Positions 29,393 to 38,746 are shown, counted from the first letter of the stretch. The stretch is DNA of 64,000 nucleotides from Cronobacter dublinensis subsp. dublinensis LMG 23823 (GCF_001277235.1 NZ_CP012266.1:806001-870000), one strand, 5' to 3'. Numbers and translations: made by a program. Notes: generated from the letters alone by a model not told the origin.

Positions 29393-31789
29393 TTACTTCG
29401 CATCATCCGGCAGCGCATAGGCGACGATATAATCGCCCATTTTGGTGCCGAACGAGCCGTGGCCGCCTGCGGAGATCACGACATACTGCTTGCCGTTCAC
29501 TTCATAGGTCATCGGCGTCGCCTGGCCGCCAGCCGGCAGGCGGGCTTCCCACAGCTTCTCGCCGTTGGTCACGTTGTACGCGCGCAGGTAGTTATCCGCC
29601 GTCGCGCCAATGAACAGGACGTTGCCGCCGGTGGTGATAGGACCACCAAGCATCGGCATACCCATGTTAAACGGCACCGGGAACGGCATCGGGAACGGCA
29701 TGCTGTCGCGCGGCGTACCGATACGTTTTTTCCACACCACGTCGTTGGTCTTCAGATCCAGCGCGGAGATATAACCCCATGCCGGCTGCTTACACGGCAG
29801 ACCAAACGGAGAGAGGAACGGGTTCAGGGTCACGCCGTAAGGCACGCCGTACTGCGGCTGGATACCGGATTCACTGCCGGTGCCCTGCGCGTCTTTCGGC
29901 TGCTCCATCGGGTTGCCCGGACCACGCGGAACGAGTTTGGACACGAACGGCAGCGCCATCGGGTTGGCAATCGCCACCTGACGGTGCGGATCGATAGCCA
30001 GACCGCCCCATTCGAACATCCCCAGGTTACCCGGGAACACCAGCGTGCCCTGCTCAGACGGCGGGGTAAAGATGCCTTCGTAACGCAGGCTGTGGAACAT
30101 CACGCGGCAGACCAGCTGGTCATACATCGTGGCGCCCCACATATCCGCGCCGCTCAGATCTTTCTTCGGACGGAAGGAAAGGTCGGAGAACGGCTGCGTC
30201 GGCGTCACGTAGTCGCCTTTCGCAGCACCCTGCGGAACCGGTTTTTCCGGTGCCGGGACAACCAGCTTGCCGTTGCGGCGATCCAGCACAAAGATGTTGC
30301 CGGTTTTCGCCGGAGCGTAAATCACCGGAACGGTTTCGCCTTTCACGGTAATGTCGGCGAGCGTCGGCTGCGCAGGCAGGTCCATATCCCACAGGTCGTG
30401 GTGAACGGTCTGATAAGACCACACCAGCTTACCGGTCGAGGCGTTCAGCGCGACGATAGAGCTCGCGTAGCGCTCCTGCTCCGGCGTGCGGTTGCCGCCC
30501 CAGATATCCGGGGTGGTCACGCCCATCGGCAGGTAGACCATGTCGAGTTTCGCATCATAAGACGCTGGCGCCCACGAGTTCGGGGAGTTCAGCGAGAAGT
30601 GATGCTCGTCGGCCGGGATAGCATTCGGGTCTTTCGCACCCGGATCGAACGCCCACAGCAGTTTACCGGTGTTGATATCAAAACCACGGATGACGCCTGA
30701 CGGCTCACGGGTGGAGAAGTTATCGGTCACCGCGCCTGCGATAACAATCACCTTATCGGTGACGATCGGCGGAGACGTCGGCTCATACATACCCGGCGTC
30801 GTGACCGGCATGTTGGTTTGCAGGTTCAGAATGCCTTTATTAGCGAAGCTTTCACACAGCTTGCCGTTATCCGCATTCACCGCAAACAGACGACCGTCGT
30901 TCACCGGCAGGATAATACGACGCGGGCAATCCGCGACAACGTCCGGGTTAGCATTCGCCGCCGTCGCTTCGTGATAAGACACGCCGCGGCAGGTGACGTG
31001 CTGGAACGTCGGGTTCGTATTCAGCTGCGGATCGAAGTGCCATTTCTCTTTACCGGTCGCGGCATCAACGGCGAAAAGACGCTGGTGCGCGGTGCAAAGG
31101 AAAAGGGTGTCGCCCACTTTAATCGGCGTCACTTCGTTAGTGATTTCACCCGGATCGTTCGGTAGCTTCAGGTCGCCGGTGCGGAACACCCAGGCTTCTT
31201 TCAGCTGATGAACGTTATCGGTGTTGATCTGCTTAAGCGGAGAGTAACGCTGACCTTCCTGGTTACGCCCGTAAGCCGGCCAGTCGCCGTCAGGAATGCT
31301 CTGGCTGCCGTTCACGGCGGCAGGCGTGCTGTCCGCGCTGAGCGTGCCGTTGATTTCCTGCGGATCGTTAAAGCCCGCCCAGAACAGGAGCCCGGCAGTG
31401 ATAATTAACGAGACCAGCAGCGCTGGTACGCCTGCGCGTGACGGCGTGCTGAGGCGACGCCAGACGAAAGGCAGGATAAGCCAGACGCCGAAGAACACCA
31501 GTACGTCGCAACGCGGCGTCAGCGCCCAGAAGTCGAAGCCGACTTCCCAGATGCCCCATGCCATCGTCCCAAGCAGGATAATGGCGTAAAGCCACAGCGC
31601 CGCGGCGTTACGTTTCCAGAGTAACCACGCTGTCGCCAGCATGCCCACCCCTGCGATGGGGTAGTACCAGGACCCCCCGATTGAAACCAGCCATATTCCA
31701 CCAACCAATAAATACAGCCCTGATAATGCTGCGAACAGGGCTGTGAGAATCACGAGAAGTCGTGATTGTGTCTTTTTTGTTTCTGCCAT
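29393..31789 (-). CDS. gcd: Membrane-bound quinoprotein glucose dehydrogenase
   Basis: Oxidises glucose to gluconolactone on the periplasmic side and passes electrons to ubiquinone; needs the cofactor PQQ. The 798 residues comprise about five N-terminal membrane helices (residues 10-150) and a large eight-bladed PQQ domain with WPAYGRNQEGQRYSPL at its start and GHGSFGTKMGDYIVAYALP at the C terminus. I start at ATG 31789; the upstream GTG/TTG region of the longer ORF has no family match. No pqq genes lie in the window, so whether the holoenzyme forms depends on genes elsewhere or external PQQ. Confidence 0.96.
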   Translation of the reverse strand: MAETKKTQSRLLVILTALFAALSGLYLLVGGIWLVSIGGSWYYPIAGVGMLATAWLLWKRNAAALWLYAIILLGTMAWGIWEVGFDFWALTPRCDVLVFFGVWLILPFVWRRLSTPSRAGVPALLVSLIITAGLLFWAGFNDPQEINGTLSADSTPAAVNGSQSIPDGDWPAYGRNQEGQRYSPLKQINTDNVHQLKEAWVFRTGDLKLPNDPGEITNEVTPIKVGDTLFLCTAHQRLFAVDAATGKEKWHFDPQLNTNPTFQHVTCRGVSYHEATAANANPDVVADCPRRIILPVNDGRLFAVNADNGKLCESFANKGILNLQTNMPVTTPGMYEPTSPPIVTDKVIVIAGAVTDNFSTREPSGVIRGFDINTGKLLWAFDPGAKDPNAIPADEHHFSLNSPNSWAPASYDAKLDMVYLPMGVTTPDIWGGNRTPEQERYASSIVALNASTGKLVWSYQTVHHDLWDMDLPAQPTLADITVKGETVPVIYAPAKTGNIFVLDRRNGKLVVPAPEKPVPQGAAKGDYVTPTQPFSDLSFRPKKDLSGADMWGATMYDQLVCRVMFHSLRYEGIFTPPSEQGTLVFPGNLGMFEWGGLAIDPHRQVAIANPMALPFVSKLVPRGPGNPMEQPKDAQGTGSESGIQPQYGVPYGVTLNPFLSPFGLPCKQPAWGYISALDLKTNDVVWKKRIGTPRDSMPFPMPFPVPFNMGMPMLGGPITTGGNVLFIGATADNYLRAYNVTNGEKLWEARLPAGGQATPMTYEVNGKQYVVISAGGHGSFGTKMGDYIVAYALPDDAK

Positions 31790-31820
31790 AACCACACTCT
31801 TAATTTTTAAGTAGCAAGTT

Positions 31821-31854
31821 ATTATAGTTGTTAACATATGTGATCTTAATCACA
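31821..31854 (-). promoter_or_regulatory. gcd promoter overlapped by a consensus CRP site
   Basis: On the minus strand a perfect TATAAT (31821-31826) lies 17 bases from TTAAGA (31844-31849). TGTGATCTTAATCACA at 31839-31854 matches TGTGA-N6-TCACA at all ten conserved positions and covers the -35 element, a repressing geometry that agrees with negative control of gcd by cAMP-CRP in E. coli. The same site lies about 58 bases upstream of the hpt -10 on the other strand. Confidence 0.7.
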
Positions 31855-31895
31855 AAAAGAGCTTTTCGCACTTTTCTGCCGTCAGGGCGTTTTAC

Positions 31896-31904
31896 TGGTA
31901 TACT
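31896..31904 (+). promoter_or_regulatory. Probable hpt extended -10 promoter
   Basis: TGGTATACT is an extended -10 (TG-n-TATACT) without a good -35, about 78 bases before the hpt ATG. The leader between has a GC-rich segment (GGCGGCAGCCGCGGCGGG) that could fold. Confidence 0.5.
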
Positions 31905-31981
31905 GCCCCGCTTCTCAATCGTTACCGGCGGCAGCCGCGGCGGGTAGCGGTGATTTATTTTTAAATCAAACGGTTAGCGAT

Positions 31982-32518
31982 ATGAAACATACTGTTGAAG
32001 TGATGATTTCCGAGGCGGAAATCAAGGCGCGCGTTGAGGAACTGGGCCGTCAGATTACGGAACGCTATCAGGACAGCGGCAGCGAAATGGTGCTGGTTGG
32101 GCTGCTGCGTGGCTCTTTTATGTTCATGGCGGACCTGTGTCGTCAGGTCAAGGTCGGGCATGAAGTCGATTTTATGACCGCCTCCAGCTATGGCAGCGGC
32201 ATGTCCTCAACGCGGGATGTCAAAATCCTCAAAGACCTGGATGAAGATATTCGCGGCAAGGATGTGCTGATCGTTGAAGATATTATCGACTCCGGCAATA
32301 CGCTGTCGAAAGTGCGCGAGATCCTGAGCCTGCGCGGGCCGAAATCGCTCGCTATCTGTACGCTGCTGGATAAACCGTCGCGTCGCGAAGTGGAGGTCGA
32401 AGTGGAGTTTGTCGGCTTCTCGATCCCGGATAAATTTGTGGTGGGTTACGGCATCGATTACGCCCAGCGCTATCGTCATCTGCCGTATATCGGCAACGTG
32501 GTGATGCTGGAAGAGTAA
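31982..32518 (+). CDS. hpt: Hypoxanthine phosphoribosyltransferase
   Basis: A cytoplasmic purine salvage enzyme that makes IMP from hypoxanthine and PRPP. The 178 residues equal E. coli Hpt. The PRPP motif VLIVEDIIDSGNTL lies near residues 95-108 and the flexible loop with ASSYGSG near residue 66. Monocistronic, divergent from gcd and followed by a terminator. Confidence 0.97.
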   Translation: MKHTVEVMISEAEIKARVEELGRQITERYQDSGSEMVLVGLLRGSFMFMADLCRQVKVGHEVDFMTASSYGSGMSSTRDVKILKDLDEDIRGKDVLIVEDIIDSGNTLSKVREILSLRGPKSLAICTLLDKPSRREVEVEVEFVGFSIPDKFVVGYGIDYAQRYRHLPYIGNVVMLEE

Positions 32519-32530
32519 ATCCAGCGCGCA

Positions 32531-32557
32531 AAAAAAGGGGCCTTTGGCCCCTTTTTT
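32531..32557. terminator. Bidirectional terminator between hpt and can
   Basis: AAAAAAGGGGCC-TTT-GGCCCCTTTTTT, a twelve-base stem with A and T tracts on both sides, located between convergent hpt and can. Confidence 0.85.
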
Positions 32558-32572
32558 ATTTCACGAACGCCC

Positions 32573-33235
32573 TTACTTATGGCTGGCGTGCGTTTTCTGA
32601 ATGTTGGAAACGCCTTTGCGATAGCCCTGTTCCAGGGTGTCGCGGTTAGTGGCGGTCACGTCCAGATCGCGCAGGAGGCCATCGTGAATGCCGTAAGCCC
32701 AGCCGTGCAGCGTGACGTTCTGGCCGCGTTTCCAGGCGGACTGCATAATGGTGGAGTGGCCGAGGTTATAGACCTGCTCCATCACGTTCAGCTCGCACAG
32801 GGTGTCGAGACGTTTCTCCTGCGGCAGTTCGTTCAGCAGCGCGCTATGTTTAAACCAGATGTCGCGGATGTGCAGCAGCCAGTTGTTGATAAGGCCAAGC
32901 TCCGGGTTTTCCACCGCCGCCTGCACGCCGCCGCAGCCGTAGTGGCCGCAGATAATGATATGTTCTACTTCCAGCACGTCGACCGCGTACTGCACCACAG
33001 AGAGGCAGTTAAGATCGGTGTGGATAACCAGGTTCGCGACGTTGCGGTGGACGAAAATCTCGCCCGGCTCAAGGCCGGTCAAACGTTCAGCCGGTACGCG
33101 GCTGTCGGAACAGCCGATCCACAGAAATCGTGGTTTCTGCGCCTGCGCCAGACGTTCAAAAAAGCCAGGGTCTTCTTCCACCAGCATTTTTGACCAGATT
33201 TCGTTATTACTAATAAGTGTGCTGATATCTTTCAT
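32573..33235 (-). CDS. can: Beta-class carbonic anhydrase
   Basis: Interconverts CO2 and bicarbonate; needed for growth in air. Start ATG at 33235 gives 220 residues, the E. coli Can length. Zinc ligands Cys42 and Asp44 (CSDSRVP) and His98 and Cys101 (GHYGCGG) are conserved. Convergent with hpt and divergent from yadG with a gap of 108 bases. The longer ORF reaching 33286 lacks family support. Confidence 0.97.
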   Translation of the reverse strand: MKDISTLISNNEIWSKMLVEEDPGFFERLAQAQKPRFLWIGCSDSRVPAERLTGLEPGEIFVHRNVANLVIHTDLNCLSVVQYAVDVLEVEHIIICGHYGCGGVQAAVENPELGLINNWLLHIRDIWFKHSALLNELPQEKRLDTLCELNVMEQVYNLGHSTIMQSAWKRGQNVTLHGWAYGIHDGLLRDLDVTATNRDTLEQGYRKGVSNIQKTHASHK

Positions 33236-33343
33236 AGAGGTTAACGACCTGTAACCAGACAATTGCGTTGGGGTAATATAGGGCAACTAAACTTTTTTTT
33301 AAACCATACAACTTATGCAAGAAAACAAGGTGACTGGACATCC

Positions 33344-34270
33344 ATGACAATTGCACTGGAGCTGGAGCAGCTTAAAAAAACCTATCCGGGCGGCGTACAG
33401 GCGCTGCGCGGCATTGATTTACAAGTCGAAGCGGGGGATTTTTACGCCCTGCTGGGGCCTAACGGCGCGGGAAAGTCGACCACCATCGGCATCATCAGCT
33501 CACTGGTCAATAAATCCTCCGGTCGGGTGCGCGTGTTTGGGTACGATCTGGAACGGGATGTGGTGAACGCCAAACGCCAGCTTGGACTGGTGCCGCAGGA
33601 GTTTAACTTCAACCCCTTCGAGACCGTACAGCAGATCGTGGTCAATCAGGCGGGTTATTACGGCGTGGAGCGCCGGGAGGCCATCGAGCGCAGCGAAAAG
33701 TATTTAAACCAGCTCGATCTGTGGGAAAAACGCAACGAACGCGCGCGTATGCTCTCTGGCGGGATGAAGCGTCGTCTGATGATTGCCCGCGCCCTGATGC
33801 ACGAGCCGAAGCTGCTGATCCTTGATGAACCGACGGCGGGCGTCGATATCGAACTGCGCCGCTCGATGTGGGGCTTTTTGAAAGATCTCAATGACAAAGG
33901 CACGACGATCATTCTCACCACGCATTACCTTGAAGAAGCGGAAATGCTGTGCCGTAACATTGGCATCATCCAGCGTGGTGAACTGGTGGAAAACACGTCG
34001 ATGAAATCGCTACTTTCCAAGCTGAAATCAGAGACGTTTATTCTCGATCTCGCGGCGAAAAGCCCGCTGCCGAAGCTTGAAGGCTATCAGTATCGTCTGG
34101 TGGATACCGCCACCCTTGAAGTGGAAGTGCTGCGCGAGCAGGGCATCAACAGCGTCTTTAATCAGCTCACCGCCCAGGGCGTGCAGGTGCTGAGTATGCG
34201 TAATAAAGCGAACCGTCTTGAAGAGCTGTTCGTCACGCTGGTGAATGAAAAACAAGGAGATCGCGCATGA
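33344..34270 (+). CDS. yadG: ABC transporter ATP-binding protein YadG
   Basis: The ATPase half of a putative exporter. ATG at 33344 gives 308 residues, identical in length to E. coli YadG. Walker A GPNGAGKST near residue 40, signature LSGGMKRRL near residue 139 and Walker B LLILDEPTAGVD near residue 160 are present, with a C-terminal extension typical of the DrrA-type subfamily. It overlaps yadH by four bases (ATGA). Substrate unknown. Confidence 0.95.
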   Translation: MTIALELEQLKKTYPGGVQALRGIDLQVEAGDFYALLGPNGAGKSTTIGIISSLVNKSSGRVRVFGYDLERDVVNAKRQLGLVPQEFNFNPFETVQQIVVNQAGYYGVERREAIERSEKYLNQLDLWEKRNERARMLSGGMKRRLMIARALMHEPKLLILDEPTAGVDIELRRSMWGFLKDLNDKGTTIILTTHYLEEAEMLCRNIGIIQRGELVENTSMKSLLSKLKSETFILDLAAKSPLPKLEGYQYRLVDTATLEVEVLREQGINSVFNQLTAQGVQVLSMRNKANRLEELFVTLVNEKQGDRA

Positions 34271-35037
34271 TGCAGCTTTACTGGGTCGCCCTGAAAAGTA
34301 TCTGGGCGAAAGAAGTGAACCGGTTCGCCCGCATCTGGATCCAGACCCTGGTGCCGCCGGTCATCACCATGACCCTCTATTTTATTATTTTCGGCAATCT
34401 TATTGGCTCGCGTATCGGCGAAATGCACGGCTTTAGCTACATGCAGTTCATCGTGCCGGGTCTCATCATGATGGCGGTTATCACCAACTCCTACGCCAAC
34501 GTGGCGTCGTCATTCTTCAGCGCCAAGTTTCAGCGCAATATCGAAGAGCTGCTGGTGGCACCCGTGCCTACGCATGTGATTATCGCCGGTTATGTGGGCG
34601 GTGGAGTGGCGCGCGGGCTGTGCGTCGGCGTGCTGGTAACGGCCGTGTCGCTGTTCTTCGTGCCGTTCCATGTCCACTCGTGGCTGTTTGTCGCCCTGAC
34701 GCTGCTGATGACCGCTATTCTGTTCTCGCTCGCGGGCCTGCTAAACGCGGTCTTCGCCAAAACGTTTGACGATATCAGCCTCATTCCGACCTTTGTGCTG
34801 ACGCCGCTCACTTATCTTGGCGGGGTGTTTTATTCACTGACGCTGCTGCCGCCGTTCTGGCAGGCGCTGTCGCATTTAAACCCGGTTGTCTACATGATTA
34901 GCGGCTTCCGCTTTGGTTTCCTCGGCATTTCTGATGTGCCGCTGCTGTTTACCGTCGCGGTGCTGGCGTGCTTTATCGTCGCGTTCTACCTGCTGTGCTG
35001 GTATCTCATTAGCCGCGGGCGCGGCCTGCGTTCCTGA
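34267..35037 (+). CDS. yadH: ABC transporter permease YadH
   Basis: A 256-residue inner-membrane protein of the ABC-2 permease type with six predicted helices and the conserved segment LTYLGGVFYSLTLLPPFW before the fifth or sixth helix. Coupled to yadG by a four-base overlap; the pair should form a two-plus-two exporter. Substrate unknown in E. coli. Confidence 0.95.
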   Translation: MMQLYWVALKSIWAKEVNRFARIWIQTLVPPVITMTLYFIIFGNLIGSRIGEMHGFSYMQFIVPGLIMMAVITNSYANVASSFFSAKFQRNIEELLVAPVPTHVIIAGYVGGGVARGLCVGVLVTAVSLFFVPFHVHSWLFVALTLLMTAILFSLAGLLNAVFAKTFDDISLIPTFVLTPLTYLGGVFYSLTLLPPFWQALSHLNPVVYMISGFRFGFLGISDVPLLFTVAVLACFIVAFYLLCWYLISRGRGLRS

Positions 35038-35124
35038 TGCGTTAACCGCGTCGGCGTTGATGAATATCACGCCGACGCGCCGCCACTTCGCTACACTACC
35101 CGACCTGATGCAAGGAGATCTGCC

Positions 35125-35556
35125 ATGTTAGGTTGGGTTATCGCCTGTCACGATTACGCCGCCCGCGACTATGCTGAGAAGCTTGAGGCGCAGTATGGCC
35201 CGCTGACGCTGTGCCGCACGGTGGATTACTGGGCGGGGCTCAGCACCAATATGCTAAGCCGCATGATGTGCGACGCGCTCTGGCACGTGGATGCTGGCGA
35301 CGGCGTCATTTTCCTCACCGACACCGTCGGCGGCGCGCCGTATCGCGCGGCGGCGTTGTTAAGCCATAAATACCCGCACAGCGAAGTGATTGCCGGGGTC
35401 ACCATGGCGTTGCTGACGCAGATGTACCCGCTACGCGACGCGTGCGACAGCGCCGCGTTTCGCGACGCCATCGTGCAGGCTGGCGGCGAGGGCGTCACCA
35501 GCCTCTGGCATCAGCAACAAAAGAACCCGCCGTTTGTCCTGCTGCGCGATAAATAA
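35125..35556 (+). CDS. yadI: Putative mannose-family PTS EIIA component YadI
   Basis: A 143-residue EIIA-Man fold protein. It starts MLGWVIACHDYAARDYAEKL; the histidine at residue 9 matches the phosphorylated position. IFLTDTVGGAPYR near residue 63 is the family motif. No EIIB, EIIC or EIID partner is nearby, as in E. coli, so it may be regulatory or an orphan. It follows yadH by 87 bases with AAGGAG before the ATG and may be co-transcribed. Confidence 0.88.
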   Translation: MLGWVIACHDYAARDYAEKLEAQYGPLTLCRTVDYWAGLSTNMLSRMMCDALWHVDAGDGVIFLTDTVGGAPYRAAALLSHKYPHSEVIAGVTMALLTQMYPLRDACDSAAFRDAIVQAGGEGVTSLWHQQQKNPPFVLLRDK

Positions 35557-35635
35557 CAGATTGACTTGGTATTCATGTCACTTTTGTTAAAATGCACACA
35601 ATTTCACCTCTGGCCGTCACTGTTCCTTCATTTCT

Positions 35636-36883
35636 ATGTTAAAGCGTCTTTTTATCTGCCTGCTGATGGTCTGTGCAGGCGTCGCGCAGGCGAGCCTGCT
35701 CGGCAATGACCCCGTTCCCGCGCAATATATGCAAACCACGGAAGATGCCGCCATCTGGGCTAAAGTGGGCGATAACGTGCAGACTGTCGGCACGATCCGC
35801 GAAGGGCAACTGCTCGCCGTTGTCCCGATTGCCGCCGACTATTATGAATTCCGCTTCGGTTTCGGCACCGGTTTTATCGACAAAAATCACCTGACCGACG
35901 TGCAGGGCAACAACCGGGTGAAAGACAGCCTGGGCGATCTCAATAAACCGCTCAGCAACCAGAATTTGCTGACCTGGCGGGATGTTACTCTCTATAACGA
36001 GCCGGACATCAACAGCGCGCCGCTCGGCACGCTCGCGCAAAACCTGCGTTACCCGATTGTCGGCAAACTGAAAGACCGCCTGAACCAGACCTGGTATCAG
36101 ATTCGCATCGGCGACCGGCTGGGCTATGTCAGCAGCCTGGAGGCGCAGGAGGATAACGGCATTCCGGTGCTGACGTATCACCATATCCTGCGTGATGAAG
36201 AGAACACCCGGTTTCGTCATACCTCCACCACGACCTCGGTGCGCGCGTTCAGTAACCAGATGACCTGGCTGCGCGACCAGGGCTACGCCACGCTGAGCCT
36301 CTACGATCTCGACGGCTACGTGCATAACCGCGCTAATCTGCCCGCCCGCGCGGTGGTCATTACCTTCGACGACGGCCTGAAATCGGTGTATCGCTACGCC
36401 TATCCGGTGCTTAAAGAGTATGGCTTTAAGGCGACGGCATTTATTATCTCGTCACGCATTAAGCGCCACCCGCAGCCGTGGGCGCCAAAATCGCTGCAGT
36501 TCATGAGCGTGTCTGAGCTGAAGGCGATTCAGGACGTGTTTGATATTCAATCGCACACCCATTTTCTGCACCGCACCGACGGCGCGCATCATCCGATCCT
36601 GCTAAGCCGCACGTATCACAATATTCTTTTTGATTACAAACGCTCGCGCCGCGCGCTGGGCCAGTTCAACCCGCACGTGCTGTTTCTCTCGTATCCGTTC
36701 GGCGGTTATGACGATAAAGCGGTGAAGGCGGCGGGCGACGCCGGGTTTCATCTGGCGGTGACGACGGTGAAAGGGAAGGTGAAGCCGGGTGATAACCCGT
36801 TCCTGCTAAAACGCCTCTATATTCTGCGCACCGACTCGCTCGAAACCATGTCGAAAATCATCAGTAACCAACCACAGGGATAA
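35636..36883 (+). CDS. yadE: Putative polysaccharide deacetylase YadE
   Basis: A 415-residue exported protein. A signal peptide (core LFICLLMVCAGVAQA) leads to an N-terminal SH3-like region (residues 40-170) and a C-terminal NodB polysaccharide deacetylase domain with TFDDG near residue 244, metal-binding HTHFLH near residue 304 and SYPFGGYDD near residue 351. Substrate unknown. The ribosome-binding site is poor (only TTCATTTCT before ATG). A terminator follows directly. Confidence 0.92.
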   Translation: MLKRLFICLLMVCAGVAQASLLGNDPVPAQYMQTTEDAAIWAKVGDNVQTVGTIREGQLLAVVPIAADYYEFRFGFGTGFIDKNHLTDVQGNNRVKDSLGDLNKPLSNQNLLTWRDVTLYNEPDINSAPLGTLAQNLRYPIVGKLKDRLNQTWYQIRIGDRLGYVSSLEAQEDNGIPVLTYHHILRDEENTRFRHTSTTTSVRAFSNQMTWLRDQGYATLSLYDLDGYVHNRANLPARAVVITFDDGLKSVYRYAYPVLKEYGFKATAFIISSRIKRHPQPWAPKSLQFMSVSELKAIQDVFDIQSHTHFLHRTDGAHHPILLSRTYHNILFDYKRSRRALGQFNPHVLFLSYPFGGYDDKAVKAAGDAGFHLAVTTVKGKVKPGDNPFLLKRLYILRTDSLETMSKIISNQPQG

Positions 36884-36884
36884 A

Positions 36885-36908
36885 AAAAGCCCTCGCGAGG
36901 AGGGCTTT
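36885..36908. terminator. Terminator between yadE and panD
   Basis: AAGCCCTC-GCGAG-GAGGGCTT preceded by an A tract and followed by TAT; located between two convergent genes and usable by either. Confidence 0.7.
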
Positions 36909-36927
36909 ATCTGCCGGGACGGGGCGC

Positions 36928-37308
36928 TTACGCCACCTGCACCGGCACCGCTTTGGCGAGACGTTTCATCTCGTTGTCGCCGTCAAAATAGGCGACTTTC
37001 GGCTGCCAGCTGCGCGCCTGCTCATCCGGCATGGTCACATAGCTTGCGATAATCAGGATATCGCCGACATCCGCGCAGTGGGCTGCCGCGCCGTTGACCG
37101 AAATGATTTTCGAGCCGCGCTCGCCCGCGATAGCGTAAGTCGAAAAACGTTTCCCGTTGGTCACGTTGTAGATATCAATAGCTTCATATTCCAGAATGCC
37201 CGCGGCCTCGAGGAAATCCTGATCGATGGCGCAGGAGCCTTCATAATGCAGGTCCGCCTGAGTAACTTTGACGCGGTGCAGTTTGCCCTGCAACATGGTG
37301 CGAATCAT
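36928..37308 (-). CDS. panD: Aspartate 1-decarboxylase proenzyme
   Basis: Forms beta-alanine for pantothenate. The 126-residue proenzyme self-cleaves between Gly24 and Ser25 (HYEGSCAID), producing the pyruvoyl group; Lys9 and Tyr58-type residues are in place. It follows panC by 97 bases; E. coli has yadD in that gap, absent here. Same direction as panC and panB, so a partial operon is possible. Confidence 0.97.
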   Translation of the reverse strand: MIRTMLQGKLHRVKVTQADLHYEGSCAIDQDFLEAAGILEYEAIDIYNVTNGKRFSTYAIAGERGSKIISVNGAAAHCADVGDILIIASYVTMPDEQARSWQPKVAYFDGDNEMKRLAKAVPVQVA

Positions 37309-37317
37309 AACTTGAAC

Positions 37318-37394
37318 CCTGTTTACCAGAATGTCGTCAGCGCCGGGCGGTGACCCGGCGCCAGGAATTTATCCCGGGCAGTATTGCCCTTTTT
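37318..37394 (+). ncRNA. Possible small RNA in the panC-panD gap (plus strand)
   Basis: On the plus strand a perfect eight-base hairpin GCGCCGGG/CCCGGCGC (37340-37361) is followed by GGGCA-GTAT-TGCCC-TTTTT (37376-37394), a terminator-like structure. TTGCCC and CATAAC with a 17-base spacer lie just upstream (about 37285-37313). No plus-strand gene ends here, so an RNA of about 77 bases antisense to the panC-panD transcript is conceivable. The five-base terminator stem is weak and the elements could be chance. Confidence 0.22.
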
Positions 37395-37405
37395 AACCAT
37401 GCTGT

Positions 37406-38260
37406 CTACTGGGCTAACTCCACGGTCTGATTGTCGATTAACCGCGCCTGACCAAGCCATGCGGCCATCAGGATCACCGCCCGTTTGCTTGCAGGCGAGA
37501 GCGCCAGCAGCGTGTCGGCATCGCGGATTTGCAGGTCGTCGGGGCGGAAGCCTTTCTCGCTGAGTTCCTCGCGTGCCGCGGCGATAATCGCCTCCAGATC
37601 GCGCTCGCCTGTGCGCAGTTTCTCTGCCATCGCATTCATCACTTTGCTCAGGCCCGGCGCGATTTTGCGCTGGTCACTGGTGAGATAGCCGTTACGCGAA
37701 CTGAGCGCCAGACCGTCTTTAGCACGCACCGTCGGCACGCCGATGATATCGATGTCATAGCCCATATCGGCGACCATTTTGCGGATCAGCGCGAGCTGTT
37801 GATAATCCTTTTCACCGAAGCAAGCCACGTCCGGCTGAACCAGGTTAAAAAGCTTGCTGACGACGGTGGAGACGCCGCGAAAATGTCCCGGACGGCTCGC
37901 GCCTTCGAGGATGGTTGAAATGCCCGGGACATCGACAAATGTCTGCTCGCCCATGCCCTGCGGATAGACTTCTTCTGGGGTCGGGGCGAAGACAATATCC
38001 GCGCCGCGTTTTTTCAGTTTTTCACAGTCTTCCTGAAGCGTGCGCGGGTAGCGCGCAAGATCGTCGGCGCGGTCAAACTGCATCGGATTAACGAAAATGC
38101 TTACCACCACCGCATCGGCATGGGCTTTCGCCTCATCCACCAGTTTCATATGGCCATCATGAAGATTACCCATCGTCGGCACCAGTGCGATGCGTTTGCC
38201 TTCCATACGCAGGCGGCGGATATGCTGACGCAGCAGCGGTAAGGTTTCAATAATCAACAC
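37406..38260 (-). CDS. panC: Pantothenate synthetase
   Basis: Condenses pantoate and beta-alanine with ATP. The start is GTG at 38260 (then TTGATTATTGAAACC), eight bases after AGGAG, giving 284 residues like the E. coli enzyme. The HIGH-like motif PTMGNLHDGH is near residues 28-37 and KLSKS-like signature is represented by SSRNGYL near residue 180. In E. coli panC directly follows panB; here the two are about 1.1 kb apart with a gene of opposite direction between, so panC must have its own promoter in 38261-38746. Confidence 0.97.
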   Translation of the reverse strand: MLIIETLPLLRQHIRRLRMEGKRIALVPTMGNLHDGHMKLVDEAKAHADAVVVSIFVNPMQFDRADDLARYPRTLQEDCEKLKKRGADIVFAPTPEEVYPQGMGEQTFVDVPGISTILEGASRPGHFRGVSTVVSKLFNLVQPDVACFGEKDYQQLALIRKMVADMGYDIDIIGVPTVRAKDGLALSSRNGYLTSDQRKIAPGLSKVMNAMAEKLRTGERDLEAIIAAAREELSEKGFRPDDLQIRDADTLLALSPASKRAVILMAAWLGQARLIDNQTVELAQ

Positions 38261-38746
38261 AATCAAGACTCCTGTAGTGAAAACAATATGCTTGTGTGAA
38301 TAGCTCCGGGCATGACGATACGCACAATACGCGGTCATCACAATGCCTGACATCGGGTTTACGCCAGGTTAGGGCAACGACGCGTGGCAGCGATGCGGCA
38401 AGCGTCATGTTACCGGAGTAGAGGATGTATCTATTCAAATCACAAATAGTAAAGCGAAGTCATTGCGGGTTCCGTTAACAGAAGTTCGCCGCCGAATATA
38501 AATATAATGAATGTATTCGCCTGCTATTTAGCCTGAAATAGTTTTATTGATATTTTGAGGTTATATTTCAACGCATCATCCGTGAAGAAGTGAAAATAAT
38601 CTTTGCTAGAATTGTGCGGATGCGGTGAAAAATAGTTGTTATTTGCGGCGTGAATGTTTTTAACCACGCCGCGCTCACGTTTTTCTGCGCATCAGTCAGA
38701 CGGACAGCTTCTCCGTCGGTATAATTCTATATAGTGAGGACCCTTT
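38261..38746. other. 486-base AT-rich gap between panC and the pilin-like gene
   Basis: No ORF that I can support. The half next to the pilin-like gene is markedly AT-rich (for example 38495-38640). It must contain a minus-strand promoter for panC. For the plus-strand gene, TATAAT lies at about 38720-38725, after a GACGGA/TCCGTC inverted repeat, with no good -35. The base composition differs from flanking genes and suggests acquired DNA. Confidence 0.5.
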
